Assembly (NCBI RefSeq): GCF_900105385.1
Contig: NZ_LT629772.1
Location: 6,634,001-6,698,000, forward strand
Origin: Microlunatus soli
Lineage (GTDB): Bacteria; Actinomycetota; Actinomycetes; Propionibacteriales; Propionibacteriaceae
DNA length: 64,000 nt
Direction: 5' to 3'
The position numbers and the translations under genes are program-made. The notes beneath the pieces were generated by a model that worked only from the letters and a program-made list of their open reading frames with translations, searched no databases and was not told the origin of the DNA. How positions within the stretch are numbered: position 1 is the first letter of the stretch; every line of letters starts with the position of its first letter. Shown here piece by piece: positions 55,677 to 64,000 of the stretch.

Positions 55677-57074
55677 GTGAGCGATCTCTTCGCGGAGCTG
55701 TCCGCGGTCGAGCAACATGCGCGGTACGCCGCGGGCGAGGTGTCGCCGGTCGAGGTCACCGAGGCCGCGTTGGCCAGGATCGAGGCCGCCGAGCCGGTCC
55801 TGCACGCGATGCAGATCAGCTGGCCCGAACGGGCTCGCGCCGCGGCCCGGGCGAGCGCCGACCGGTGGGCCGCCGGCCGTCCGCTCGGGCGACTCGACGG
55901 CGTCACGGTGACGATCAAGGACAACGTCGACGTCGCCGGTGAGCCGACCCGCTGGGGTACGGCGGCCAGCCCGGACCAGCCGGCGACCCGCACCGCGCCG
56001 GTCGCCGAGCGGCTGTTCGCGGCCGGGGCGGTCGTGCTGGGCAAGACGACGATGCCGGACTGGGGCATGCTGTCCTCGGGCATCTCCTCGGTGCATCCCA
56101 CCACCCGGAACGCCTGGAACGCCGACTGGAACGCCGGCGGTTCCAGTTCCGGTGCCGGTGCGGCAACGGCCGCCGGGTACGCGCCGATCAACCTGGGCAG
56201 CGACATCGGCGGTTCGATCCGGCTGCCGGCCGGCTGGAACGGCTGCCTCGGCTACAAGCCCAGCTTCGGCCGGATCCCGGTCGATCCCGCCTACATCGGC
56301 CGCACCATCGGTCCGCTCACCCGGACGGTCGCCGATGCCGCCCTGACGATGGCGGCGCTGTCCGGGCCGGATGAGCGCGATCCCTACAGCCTGCCGGCTC
56401 AGCCCATCGACTGGAACGACCTCGAGCTGCGTCCCGCCGGGCTGCGGATCGGCCTGCTGACCGAAGCGGGCACCGGTACGGCGGTGTCTCCTGCCGTCCG
56501 CGACGCCGTGCTCGCCGCCGCCGACGTGTTCGCCGCGGCCGGTGCCGACGTCCGGCCGCTCGAACCGTTCCTCACCGCCGACCTGCTGGAACGGGTGGAT
56601 CGGTTCTGGCGGGTCGGCCACTGGAACGACTATCTCGCGATCCCGGCCGAACGCCGCGACCTGCTGTTGCCGTTCATCGCCGACTGGTCCCGGGCCGGGG
56701 CCGAGCTGACGGGGCCCGAGGCGACCGCCGGCAGCGACGCCCAGTTGCAGATCGCCAAAGTCGCGTTGGCCGCCACCGCCGGCGTCGACCTGGTGCTGTC
56801 CCCCGTCTCTCCCGAGCCGACCTATCCCGCCGATTGGCCGATGCCCAGCAACGACGTGGAGCACGCGATGGACCACATCGGTTTCTGCATGCCCTACAAC
56901 ATGTCCGGCCAACCGGCGATCAGCATCAACTGCGGCTACACCGATGATGCCCGGCCGATCGGTCTGCAGATCGCCGGTCGGCGGTTCGACGACCGTACGG
57001 TGCTGGCAGCCGCTAGCTTCTACTCCGACCACGGCCCGGCCGACTCGCGGCGTCCGTGGCCCAAGATCTGGTGA
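55677..57074 (+). CDS. Amidase (amidase signature family)
   Basis: A 465-residue amidase. The Ser-cisSer-Lys triad is visible: Lys in GVTVTIKDNVDVAGEPT (near residue 81), cis-Ser in AGGSSSGAGAATAAG (near 155-160) and nucleophile Ser in LGSDIGGSIRLPAGWNG (near 180). The length is normal. Members cleave carboxamides, cyclic or linear amide oligomers, or short peptides. The GTG follows GGAGGGTAC. It begins a plus-strand run with a peptide importer and a P1 peptidase, so it probably works on an amide or peptide taken up by that system. No signal peptide is seen, so it acts in the cytoplasm. Confidence 0.92.
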   Translation: MSDLFAELSAVEQHARYAAGEVSPVEVTEAALARIEAAEPVLHAMQISWPERARAAARASADRWAAGRPLGRLDGVTVTIKDNVDVAGEPTRWGTAASPDQPATRTAPVAERLFAAGAVVLGKTTMPDWGMLSSGISSVHPTTRNAWNADWNAGGSSSGAGAATAAGYAPINLGSDIGGSIRLPAGWNGCLGYKPSFGRIPVDPAYIGRTIGPLTRTVADAALTMAALSGPDERDPYSLPAQPIDWNDLELRPAGLRIGLLTEAGTGTAVSPAVRDAVLAAADVFAAAGADVRPLEPFLTADLLERVDRFWRVGHWNDYLAIPAERRDLLLPFIADWSRAGAELTGPEATAGSDAQLQIAKVALAATAGVDLVLSPVSPEPTYPADWPMPSNDVEHAMDHIGFCMPYNMSGQPAISINCGYTDDARPIGLQIAGRRFDDRTVLAAASFYSDHGPADSRRPWPKIW

Positions 57075-57187
57075 CCGAACCGAGCCGGGGGCGGCATGCT
57101 AGTGGTCTTCGACGTACGGAGAGGACCATGCCGTGGACGTTCCGCCGGGCGTACGGCTGACGAAGCGCTTGGACAGAAAGGCCTGCC

Positions 57188-58771
57188 ATGAGCACAACCG
57201 CTGAACAACCCACCCGGTCGCCACAGACCGGCGTCAGCCGGGGCACCCGATCCCGGGCGGCGACGATCGGTGCCGGAGCGATCCTGTCGGTGTTGCTGCT
57301 GGTCGTGACGGCCTGCTCCGCCGGCGCCGGCGACTCCGGCGGCGGCAACCCGTCCGGCGGCGCGGCCGATCAGACGCTGTCGATCGGGCTCGGTGCTGCC
57401 CCGGCCAATCTGGACATGACCCAGACCGCGGGCGCGGCGATCCCGCAGGCGCTGATGTACAACGTCTACGAGGGCCTGGTGAAGCTGGACGGCAACGCCG
57501 ACGTCCAGCCGCTGCTGGCGAAGTCCTGGAAGATCAGTGACGACGGGCTGAGCTATGACTTCACCCTGCAGTCCGGGGTGAAGTTCTCCAACGGGGATCC
57601 GTTCGACGCCGACGTGGTGAAGTCCAATCTGGATGCGGTGCCGGACTGGAAGGCGAACACCCCCACGGTGTTGTCCGCGATCAAGTCGGTGCAGGCGGTC
57701 TCACCAACCGAGGTCAAGATCAACCTGAAGCAGCCGGACAACAACCTGCTGTTCTGGTTGGCCGGTCCGCTGGGGGCGATGTTCTCTCCGAAGGCCAAAG
57801 ATGATCTTGCCAACTCCGCGATCGGGACCGGCCCGTACCTGATGGACAAGTACAACCGCGGCGAGTCGTTGATCTTGAAGCGGAACGACAGCTATTGGGG
57901 CACCAAGGCCAAGCTGAGCCGAGCGACATTGCGGTATTACAGCGACGCCAACGCCCCGGTGAACGCGTTGCGCAGCGGCGATCTCGACGCGGTCTACCAG
58001 AGCCAGGCCGCCGACCAGGTCAAGCAGTTCCAGTCCGACCAGCAGTTCACCGTGCAGATCGGCGTCACCACCGGTATCACCGTGATGTCGATGAACAACG
58101 CCAAGCCGCCCTTCGACGACAAGCGTGTCCGGCAGGCGATCATCTACGGCGTGGACCGTAACGCCGTCAACACCACCTCGACCAACGGGCTGGGCAAGGT
58201 GCTCGGCGGACCGGTGCCGCCGACCGATCCGTGGTACACCGACCTGTCCAAGAAGTATCCGTACGACCCGGCCAAGGCCAGGCAACTGCTGAAGGCGGCA
58301 GGCAAGTCCAAGCTCAGCGTCGACTTCAACGTCCCGAGCCTGCCGTATGCCCAGACCATCGCCCAGGTGGTGAAGTCCGACCTGGCCAAGATCGGCGTCA
58401 CCGCCAACCTGCACACCCAGGAATTTCCGGCGGTCTGGCTGGACAAGACCTACACCAAGCACGACTACGACCTGACCGTGATCAATCACGTCGAGGCCCG
58501 CAACGTCTTCAACTACGCCAACCCGGACTACTACTGGAGCTACCGCAACAAGGCGGTCCAGAAGGAACTGAACGATGCCGTCGCCGCCCCGGACAAGGAA
58601 CAGTTCACCAGCCGGATGAAGACCGCGGTGAACGGCATCGTCGACGACGCGGCGGCAGACTGGCTCTACAACGCGCCGAACATCGTGATCGCGAAGAAGT
58701 CGGTCACCGGACTCGGCGCCAACGACACCGGGGTCTCACTCGATCTGACCAAGACCGGCAACCCGTCCTGA
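57188..58771 (+). CDS. Peptide ABC transporter substrate-binding lipoprotein (DppA/OppA family)
   Basis: A 527-residue extracellular binding protein (SBP_bac_5). The signal is SRAATIGAGAILSVLLLVVTACSAG with lipobox VVTAC near residue 43. The mature part has LSIGLGAAPANLDMTQTAGA, MYNVYEGLVKLDGNADVQPLLAKSW, SYDFTLQSGVKFSNGDPFDADVV and AIGTGPYLMDKYNRGESLILKRNDSYWG, the classic peptide-binder core. The ATG follows AGAAAGGCCTGCC. It is 113 bp after the amidase and 37 bp before the first permease gene. Confidence 0.95.
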   Translation: MSTTAEQPTRSPQTGVSRGTRSRAATIGAGAILSVLLLVVTACSAGAGDSGGGNPSGGAADQTLSIGLGAAPANLDMTQTAGAAIPQALMYNVYEGLVKLDGNADVQPLLAKSWKISDDGLSYDFTLQSGVKFSNGDPFDADVVKSNLDAVPDWKANTPTVLSAIKSVQAVSPTEVKINLKQPDNNLLFWLAGPLGAMFSPKAKDDLANSAIGTGPYLMDKYNRGESLILKRNDSYWGTKAKLSRATLRYYSDANAPVNALRSGDLDAVYQSQAADQVKQFQSDQQFTVQIGVTTGITVMSMNNAKPPFDDKRVRQAIIYGVDRNAVNTTSTNGLGKVLGGPVPPTDPWYTDLSKKYPYDPAKARQLLKAAGKSKLSVDFNVPSLPYAQTIAQVVKSDLAKIGVTANLHTQEFPAVWLDKTYTKHDYDLTVINHVEARNVFNYANPDYYWSYRNKAVQKELNDAVAAPDKEQFTSRMKTAVNGIVDDAAADWLYNAPNIVIAKKSVTGLGANDTGVSLDLTKTGNPS

Positions 58772-58808
58772 TCATGCACCAGGTCTCCGACGTCAGGCGC
58801 TGTTGATC

Positions 58809-59756
58809 ATGGTCGTGCGATTGGCGCGACGGGCAGGCATCTTCGTGCTGACCGCCTGGGTTGCCTCGATCATCGTGTTCACGCTGCTGGCGATCCTGCC
58901 CGGTGACGTGGCCCGCACCATGCTCGGCGTCCAGGCGACCCCGGAGGCGGTCGCGGCGCTGCGGACCGAACTCGGTCTGGACCGACCGGCGCCGCTGCGC
59001 TACCTGGACTGGCTCGGCGGCCTGCTGCGCGGCGACCTCGGCGTCTCCTACGTCACCCATCAGCCGATCGCCCCGGAGGTTTTCGAGCATCTTCAGGTGT
59101 CGCTGATCCTGGTCGTCTCGGCCATGATCATCGCGATCTGCGGCGCCTTCCCGGTCGGCATCTTCGCCGCCTGGCGACAGGGTCGCCCGGACGGCACCGT
59201 GATCAGCGCTCTCAGCCAGATCGCGGTGGCGGTGCCGGGCTTCCTGGCCGGACTGCTGCTGGTGATCGTCTTCGCCGTCACCCTGCACTGGCTGCCGGCC
59301 AGCGGTTGGGCGGCACCGATCGAGGGGGCCGGTCCGTTCCTGTCCCACCTGATCCTGCCGGCCCTGGCACTGGGGCTGATCCAGGGTGCGATCCTCAGCC
59401 GCTACGTCCGGTCCGCGGTGTTGGACATCGTCGCCGAGGACTTCATGCGAACCGCCCGGTCGAAGGGCCTGACCCCCTTCCGGGCGTTGCTCCGACACGG
59501 TCTGCGGAATGCGTTGATCCCGGTGGTGACCGTTTCCGGGATCGAGTTGGCGGCACTCTTCGTCGGTGCAATCGTGATCGAAACCGTGTTCGTGGTGCCC
59601 GGCATCGGCAGTCTGTTGGTGAGCGCGGTCCAGAACCGGGACCTGATCGAGATCCAGGGCGTGGTGATGGTGATCGTGATCATGGTGCTGCTGATCAATC
59701 TGTTGGTCGACCTGCTCTATGCCGTGATCGACCCACGACTGAGGAGCGCCCGATGA
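58809..59756 (+). CDS. Peptide ABC transporter permease (DppB type)
   Basis: A 315-residue inner-membrane permease. The N-terminal helix (RLARRAGIFVLTAWVASIIVFTLLAILPGDVA) and MLGVQATPEAVAALRTELGLDRP match DppB/OppB. The coupling loop is EDFMRTARSKGLTPFRALLRHGLRNALIPV, and GAIVIETVFVVPGIGSLLVSAVQNRDLIEIQGVV closes the fold. The ATG is used; a TTG two codons earlier is less likely. The stop overlaps the DppC-type start (ATGA). Confidence 0.94.
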   Translation: MVVRLARRAGIFVLTAWVASIIVFTLLAILPGDVARTMLGVQATPEAVAALRTELGLDRPAPLRYLDWLGGLLRGDLGVSYVTHQPIAPEVFEHLQVSLILVVSAMIIAICGAFPVGIFAAWRQGRPDGTVISALSQIAVAVPGFLAGLLLVIVFAVTLHWLPASGWAAPIEGAGPFLSHLILPALALGLIQGAILSRYVRSAVLDIVAEDFMRTARSKGLTPFRALLRHGLRNALIPVVTVSGIELAALFVGAIVIETVFVVPGIGSLLVSAVQNRDLIEIQGVVMVIVIMVLLINLLVDLLYAVIDPRLRSAR

Positions 59757-60619
59757 CGACACTTCCGGTCCGCCCCGGCATGGTCGCCGAACCGGCCGGA
59801 CGTCGACGCCCGAACTCCACCCTGATCGTCGGCGCCGTGATCGTTGCGGCGATCGTGCTGAGCTGCCTGCTGTCGTTCGTGTGGACGCCGTACGACCCGA
59901 CGCTGGTCGATGCCTCGATCCGGCTGCAGGGCCCGTCGACGGCCCACTGGCTGGGCACCGACTCCTTCGGCCATGACATCTTCTCGGTGATCCTGCAGGG
60001 CACCCGGACGACGCTGGCGGTCGGCGTGATCGCGGTCGTGGTGGCTGCCGCGATCGGGGTCCCGATCGGCATCATCGCCGGCATCGCGGGCGGCGGAGCC
60101 GGAGCCTGGCTGATGCGCTGGAACGACATCATGCAAGCGTTCCCGGCCTTGTTGTTGGCGATCATCTTCGGCGCGATCTGGGGCGGCAGTACGGTCACGG
60201 CGATGACGGCGCTCGGGATCGGAACCGCACCGGCCTTCGCCCGGGTCGCCCGTGCCGGAACGCTGCAGGTGATGAGCCGGGAGTACGTGTCCGCGGCCCG
60301 AGCAGCCGGCCGCGGCCGCTTCTTCCTGGCTGTCCGGCACGTCCTGCCCAACATCGGCGGCGTGTTGATCGTCCAGGCCTCGGTGAACTTCGCGGTCGCG
60401 GTGCTCGCCGAGGCAGCCCTGTCCTACCTCGGTCTCGGCACCCCGGCACCGACGCCGAGTTGGGGCCGGATGCTGCAGGAGTCGCAGACCTACGTGTTCA
60501 GCACGCCGCTGTTGATCGTCTGGCCGGGCTGCGCTATCGCGCTCACCGTGCTGGGTTTCAATCTGCTCGGTGACGGGCTGCGAGACCTGCTGGATCCTCG
60601 GTCGGAGGGCAACCGATGA
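59753..60619 (+). CDS. Peptide ABC transporter permease (DppC type)
   Basis: A 288-residue permease. HWLGTDSFGHDIFSVILQGTRTTLAVGV is the DppC/OppC hallmark after the first helix. The coupling loop is REYVSAARAAGRGRFFLAVRHVLPNIGGVLIVQ, followed by AEAALSYLGLGTPAPTPSWGRML. GAGGAGCGCCCG precedes the ATG. The stop overlaps the ATPase start by 4 bp (ATGA), so the transporter genes are translationally coupled. Confidence 0.95.
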   Translation: MTTLPVRPGMVAEPAGRRRPNSTLIVGAVIVAAIVLSCLLSFVWTPYDPTLVDASIRLQGPSTAHWLGTDSFGHDIFSVILQGTRTTLAVGVIAVVVAAAIGVPIGIIAGIAGGGAGAWLMRWNDIMQAFPALLLAIIFGAIWGGSTVTAMTALGIGTAPAFARVARAGTLQVMSREYVSAARAAGRGRFFLAVRHVLPNIGGVLIVQASVNFAVAVLAEAALSYLGLGTPAPTPSWGRMLQESQTYVFSTPLLIVWPGCAIALTVLGFNLLGDGLRDLLDPRSEGNR

Positions 60620-62394
60620 GTCTGCTGGAGGTTGCCGGGCTGAATGTCGCCGCCGGTCGCACTGCCCTGGTGCAGGATCTCGATCTGGTCATCGAACCCG
60701 GTGAACGGGTCGGGCTGATCGGCGAGTCGGGATCGGGTAAGTCGCTGACCTGTTTGAGCATCATGGGCCTGCTGCCGGCCGGGCTGACCGCGTCCGGGTC
60801 GCTGCGGCTGGACGGAGTTGATCATGATCTGCTCGTGGCCCCGGAGTCGGCCTGGTCGACGCTGCGCGGCCGTCGGCTGTCGATGATCTTCCAGGAACCG
60901 ATGACCGCACTGAACCCCCTGATGAAGGTCGGCCGGCAGGTCGCGGAGATGATGACGCTGCACGGTGCGGACGCTGCCGCGGCGTCCCGGCGGACCGTCG
61001 AACTGCTCGACCAGGTCGGGCTGCCCGACCCGGCGGTCGCGGCACAGGCCTACCCGCATCAGCTGTCCGGCGGGCAGCGGCAGCGGGTGATGTTGTCGAT
61101 GGCGATGGCCAACTCCCCCGATCTGCTGCTGGCCGACGAGCCGACCACGGCTCTGGACGTGACGGTGCAGGCGCAGGTGTTGGACCTGATGCGGGCCCAG
61201 GTCCGCGAGCACGGCACGGCGCTGTTGTTCATCACCCACGACCTCGCCGTCGTCTCCGGGATGTGCCAGCGGGTGTTGATCATGAAGGACGGTCTGATCG
61301 TCGAGTCCGGCAGCATCGATCAGGTCTTCTCCGATCCCCGGCATCCCTACACCCGCGGGCTGCTCGCGGCCTCCGCCCTGGCCACCGATCCGCACACCGG
61401 TCGCCTGATCACCGTTCCCCGGGGTCCTGAGCCTGTCGAAGGACCTGAGCCCACACAGGGTCCTGAGCCCGCCGAAGGACTGTCAACTCAACCACCAGCC
61501 CTCCGACAAGCTCAGGGCCCTTCGGACGGACAAGCTCAGGGACCGGCGGCGCACGACGTCCTGGCAGACGGGGACCCGGTGATCTTCAACCGGAGCGACG
61601 CACCGGTGATCAGCGTTCGGGAGCTGGGGCGGACCTACCACCGCGGGCGAACCTCGTTGTTCGGTCGGCGACGGGAGGTGACCGCGTTGGACGACCTGTC
61701 CTTCGATGTCTCGTCGGGTGACCGGTTCGGCATCGTGGGCGAGTCCGGATCGGGCAAGTCGACACTGCTCAGACTGCTGTGTGCGTTGGATTCTCCGACC
61801 ACCGGCAGCGTCGAGGTGGCCGGACAGCAGCTGGCCGGCGCCAAGGAGCGCAACCTGCGGGCACTGCGCGAGCAGGTGCAGATCGTTTTCCAGGACCCAC
61901 ACTCCTCGCTTGACCCGAGGATGCGGATCCGCGACGTGGTGGCCGAGCCGCTGCGCGCAGTCTCCGACGCCGGCCGCCGCAGCAGGGTCACGGAGATGTT
62001 GCAGGCCGTCGGGCTGCCGGCCGACGCCGGCGACCGATTCCCGCACCAGTTCTCCGGCGGCCAGCGACAACGCATCGCCATCGCCCGAGCGCTGATCACC
62101 GAGCCGAGCGTGCTGTTGGCCGACGAGGCGGTGTCGGCGCTGGACGTGTCGGTCCGTGCCCAGGTGCTGAATCTGCTCGCCGACCTGGTCAGCAGCTATC
62201 GGCTGACCCTGGTGTTCGTCTCGCACGACCTGAACGTGATCCGGCACCTGTGCGACACGGTCGCTGTGATGCAGTCCGGGCGGATCGTCGAGTGCGGCCC
62301 GACAGAGCAGCTCTACGCCGAACCGCGCCACCCGTACACCGAACGTCTGATCGGCGCGCTGCCCGAGTTGCACACCACGGCCGTCGGCCGATGA
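60616..62394 (+). CDS. Fused peptide ABC transporter ATPase (DppD-DppF type)
   Basis: A 592-residue protein with two complete ATPase domains that power the peptide importer. Domain 1 (about 1-265) has GESGSGKSLTCLSIMGLLPAG, signature LSGGQRQRVMLSMAMA and Walker B LLLADEPTTALDV. Domain 2 (about 325-590) has [17 protein letters not shown], signature FSGGQRQRIAIARAL and LLADEAVSALDVS. DEP has become DEA in domain 2, a common variant. Both carry the RHPYT C-terminal motif of oligopeptide ATPases. The linker, residues about 268-310, is almost entirely encoded by copies of the dispersed repeat (GPEPVEGPEP, RQAQGPSDGQAQGP). Confidence 0.95.
   Translation: MSLLEVAGLNVAAGRTALVQDLDLVIEPGERVGLIGESGSGKSLTCLSIMGLLPAGLTASGSLRLDGVDHDLLVAPESAWSTLRGRRLSMIFQEPMTALNPLMKVGRQVAEMMTLHGADAAAASRRTVELLDQVGLPDPAVAAQAYPHQLSGGQRQRVMLSMAMANSPDLLLADEPTTALDVTVQAQVLDLMRAQVREHGTALLFITHDLAVVSGMCQRVLIMKDGLIVESGSIDQVFSDPRHPYTRGLLAASALATDPHTGRLITVPRGPEPVEGPEPTQGPEPAEGLSTQPPALRQAQGPSDGQAQGPAAHDVLADGDPVIFNRSDAPVISVRELGRTYHRGRTSLFGRRREVTALDDLSFDVSSGDRFGIVGESGSGKSTLLRLLCALDSPTTGSVEVAGQQLAGAKERNLRALREQVQIVFQDPHSSLDPRMRIRDVVAEPLRAVSDAGRRSRVTEMLQAVGLPADAGDRFPHQFSGGQRQRIAIARALITEPSVLLADEAVSALDVSVRAQVLNLLADLVSSYRLTLVFVSHDLNVIRHLCDTVAVMQSGRIVECGPTEQLYAEPRHPYTERLIGALPELHTTAVGR
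61421..61545. repeat. Cluster of dispersed repeats in the fused ATPase gene
   Basis: Three copies of a CCTGAGCC(T/C)GTCGAAGGAC-like unit are followed by two inverted GACAAGCTCAGGG(C/A)CC units. All keep frame and encode the Pro/Glu/Gly/Gln-rich linker between the two ATPase domains. Confidence 0.75.
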
Positions 62395-62407
62395 CGAAAG
62401 GCGATCG

Positions 62408-63463
62408 TTGAACCAGCTGCCCACGAGCCCTGAGACCGATGGGCCTGACACCGATCCGAGAGGTGCGATCACTGCCGTGCCCGGGGTCCGGGTCGGGCAC
62501 GTCAGCCGGGTCGACGATGATCATCTGACCGGCGTTACGGTGGTCCTGCCGCCCCGTGGCACCGTCGGCGGCGTCAGCGTACGGGGCGGCGGGCCCGGTA
62601 CGCACGAGACCGATGCGTTGGCGCCCGGGACGCTGGTGCCGACCGTCGACGCGGTGGTGCTGACCGGTGGCAGCGCGTTCGGCCTGGTGACGGCGCACGG
62701 AGCCCAACGGTGGTGCGCCGAACACGACCGCGGCGTGCCGATGGGCGCTCCCGGCGAGGTGGTGCCGATCGTTCCGGCGGCCGCGATCTTCGACCTCGGA
62801 CGGGGCGGCCGGTTCACCGCCCGCCCCACAGAGGACTGGGGCTACCGAGCGGCCGTCGCCGCCGATCACAGCGGCGACGGCGCCGAGGTCGAGCGCGGAA
62901 ACGTCGGCGCCGGCACCGGCGCCCAGGTCGCCGACGGACGACTGAAGGGCGGGGTCGGGACGGCGTCGGCGACGGTCCGGTTCGACGGCGGGTCGGTCAC
63001 CGTCGGAGCGCTGGCCGTCGTCAATGCCCGCGGTGTCCCCCAGTTGCCGCGGATCGACGCGTTGTTGTCCGGCCTGCCACCGCGGATGCCGAACGGAGCC
63101 GTGACCGAGCCCGGTTTCAACACCACGATCGCTGTGGTCGCTACCGACGCCCGGCTCGACGTCGCCGACATCACCCGCACCGCGGCCTGTGCGCACGACG
63201 GCTTCGCCCGGGCGATCGATCCGGTGCACACGCTCACCGACGGTGACACCGTTTTCGGCCTGGCAACCGGCGCGATCGACCTACCGTCGGAACCGATGCC
63301 ACGGATCGCCGCGCTGGTCGAGATCCAGGCGGCCGCCGCCCGGGTGATGCAACAGGCGATCCTGGACGGGGTTCGCAGCGCGACACCGGTCCGCACCGCC
63401 GCCCGGGACTATCCGGCGTACTCCGCAGTCGCGGCGGACCGAGGACGGCCCGGGCCGGTCTGA
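62408..63463 (+). CDS. P1-family (S58) N-terminal-nucleophile peptidase/amide hydrolase
   Basis: A 351-residue protein of the DmpA/OAT superfamily, made as a precursor that cleaves itself. The start region VPGVRVGHVSRVDDDHLTGVTVVLPP and VVLTGGSAFGLVTAHGAQRWCAEHDRG are family-typical. NVGAGTGAQVADGRLKGGVGTAS lies in the middle. The predicted cut is between Asn238 and Thr239 in PGFNTTIAVVATDARL, making Thr the nucleophile, as in NylC-like members, whereas DmpA uses Ser. The TTG start is preceded by AAAGG. It ends the amidase-importer operon and probably hydrolyses imported peptides or amide oligomers. Confidence 0.9.
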   Translation: MNQLPTSPETDGPDTDPRGAITAVPGVRVGHVSRVDDDHLTGVTVVLPPRGTVGGVSVRGGGPGTHETDALAPGTLVPTVDAVVLTGGSAFGLVTAHGAQRWCAEHDRGVPMGAPGEVVPIVPAAAIFDLGRGGRFTARPTEDWGYRAAVAADHSGDGAEVERGNVGAGTGAQVADGRLKGGVGTASATVRFDGGSVTVGALAVVNARGVPQLPRIDALLSGLPPRMPNGAVTEPGFNTTIAVVATDARLDVADITRTAACAHDGFARAIDPVHTLTDGDTVFGLATGAIDLPSEPMPRIAALVEIQAAAARVMQQAILDGVRSATPVRTAARDYPAYSAVAADRGRPGPV

Positions 63464-63576
63464 CCCCACGCCGACGGTTGATCGACCGCCGCCGGCCGGA
63501 GGTCGGGAATCGTCGCCGCGACAACCCGTGCTGCGACGCTCGCCGTGAGGTGCCACGACTGGGGTGCGAACCTCCG

Positions 63577-63582
63577 TACCCT
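63577..63582 (+). promoter_or_regulatory. -10 element for a leaderless start of the YihY-type gene
   Basis: TACCCT followed by 6 bases and ATG; no ribosome binding site in the short spacer. Confidence 0.5.
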
Positions 63583-63588
63583 GAAGTC

Positions 63589-64000
63589 ATGACCGATCGC
63601 CCCGTTCCCGCCCGACACCGCGGGGACGTCGGTGATCGGGGCCGGCGCGGACTTCATGCGGTCCGGCGGATCCTGGCAGTGACCCTGGCTGCCTGTTTCC
63701 GCAACAGGGTCACCGGTCTGGCCGGTGAGGCAGCCTTCTTTGCGATCCTCTCGCTGCCACCGCTGATCTTCGCCGGCGTCGGCACCCTCGGGTTCGTCGC
63801 CTCGCAGATCCGGCCGGCGGTCATCCAGGAGTTCCGCACCGAGCTGTTGGAACTGGCCAGCCGGATCCTGACCCCCAGCGCTGTCCAGTCGGTGATCGCC
63901 CCGACCATCGACGACGTGCTGGCCGGCGGCCGCGCCGATGTGATCTCGGTCGGGTTCCTGATCGCCCTCTGGTCGGGATCACGGGCGTTGAACGTGTTCA
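63589..64000 (+). CDS. YihY/BrkB-family membrane protein, N-terminal part (cut by window edge)
   Basis: The first 137 codons of a six-helix inner-membrane protein. After a basic N-terminus (RHRGDVGDRGRRGLHAVRRIL) comes the first helix and the family signature GLAGEAAFFAILSLPPLIFAGVGTLGFV, then QSVIAPTIDDVLAGGRADVISVGFLIALWSGSRALNVF. This is the Y-x-S-x-x-P-like pattern of YihY/BrkB proteins (once misnamed ribonuclease BN). The function is not established; roles in transport of small molecules or export have been proposed. The ATG is supported by the TACCCT hexamer. The 125 bp before it shows no terminator I would trust. Confidence 0.88.
   Translation, partial: MTDRPVPARHRGDVGDRGRRGLHAVRRILAVTLAACFRNRVTGLAGEAAFFAILSLPPLIFAGVGTLGFVASQIRPAVIQEFRTELLELASRILTPSAVQSVIAPTIDDVLAGGRADVISVGFLIALWSGSRALNVF

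Noticed and set aside
61421-61545. Possible CRISPR array or minisatellite in the ATPase gene
   Set aside because: Units are imperfect, partly inverted, lack spacers of fixed size and are translated in frame.

Overview
The window looks like a chromosomal segment of a high-GC actinomycete. Codon third positions are overwhelmingly G/C, long shadow reading frames lie antisense to most genes, Tat-type lipoprotein signals are common, and several single or first genes appear to have leaderless starts. Gene content (EfeO/EfeB, SatD, tetritol-type kinase and isomerases, UxaA-family protein) and a short dispersed repeat containing TTCGACAAGCTCAGG remind me of Propionibacteriales such as Microlunatus. 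That placement is inference, because nothing here was searched.

Layout. (1) 1-1025: 5' part of thrS. (2) 1.1-23.4 kb: a large surface-glycan locus, mostly on the minus strand. It holds two methyltransferases, a glycosyltransferase-methyltransferase fusion, two polysaccharide pyruvyl transferase-like proteins, a 1582-residue protein with three GT2 domains, UDP-galactopyranose mutase, a GT2-GT4 fusion, three further glycosyltransferases, two paralogous sulfotransferases, a nucleotide-sugar dehydrogenase and an unrecognised 178-residue protein. Together they predict a galactofuranose- and uronic-acid-containing glycan decorated by methyl, pyruvyl and sulfate groups. No polymerase, flippase or priming transferase is present. 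(3) 23.5-29.1 kb: efeB-efeO (haem peroxidase and iron-binding lipoprotein/membrane component), a secreted phosphoesterase and a secreted serine protease. (4) 29.2-36.8 kb: a sugar-acid operon (IclR regulator, MFS carrier, DapA-family enzyme, unusually long UxaA-family protein) and an orphan sugar-binding lipoprotein. (5) 36.9-44.5 kb: a TRIC-type membrane protein, MarR/azoreductase, TetR/ABC exporter/MerR, a quinone-oxidoreductase-like MDR protein, an unrecognised protein and a PhyH dioxygenase. (6) 44.7-45.3 kb: four tRNA genes. (7) 45.9-49.2 kb: a complete sugar ABC importer operon without its ATPase. (8) 49.4-51.4 kb: SatD with a membrane protein and a small coiled protein. (9) 51.4-55.3 kb: a DhaKL-type kinase, RpiB-like and TPI-like isomerases and a DeoR regulator, the signature of tetritol/erythrulose catabolism. 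(10) 55.7-63.5 kb: an amidase, a complete peptide ABC importer and an N-terminal-nucleophile P1 peptidase. (11) 63.6-64.0 kb: 5' part of a YihY/BrkB membrane protein.

Three patterns cut across regions. Many genes that open a transcription unit have a TANNNT hexamer 6-8 bases before an ATG or GTG and no ribosome binding site. This is the geometry of leaderless transcription, and at 12.9 kb one 12-bp AT island serves two divergent genes. A short repeat is inserted in frame into thrS, efeB and the fused peptide-transporter ATPase. Catabolic and efflux units carry palindromic operator candidates, several as pairs 20-21 bp apart.
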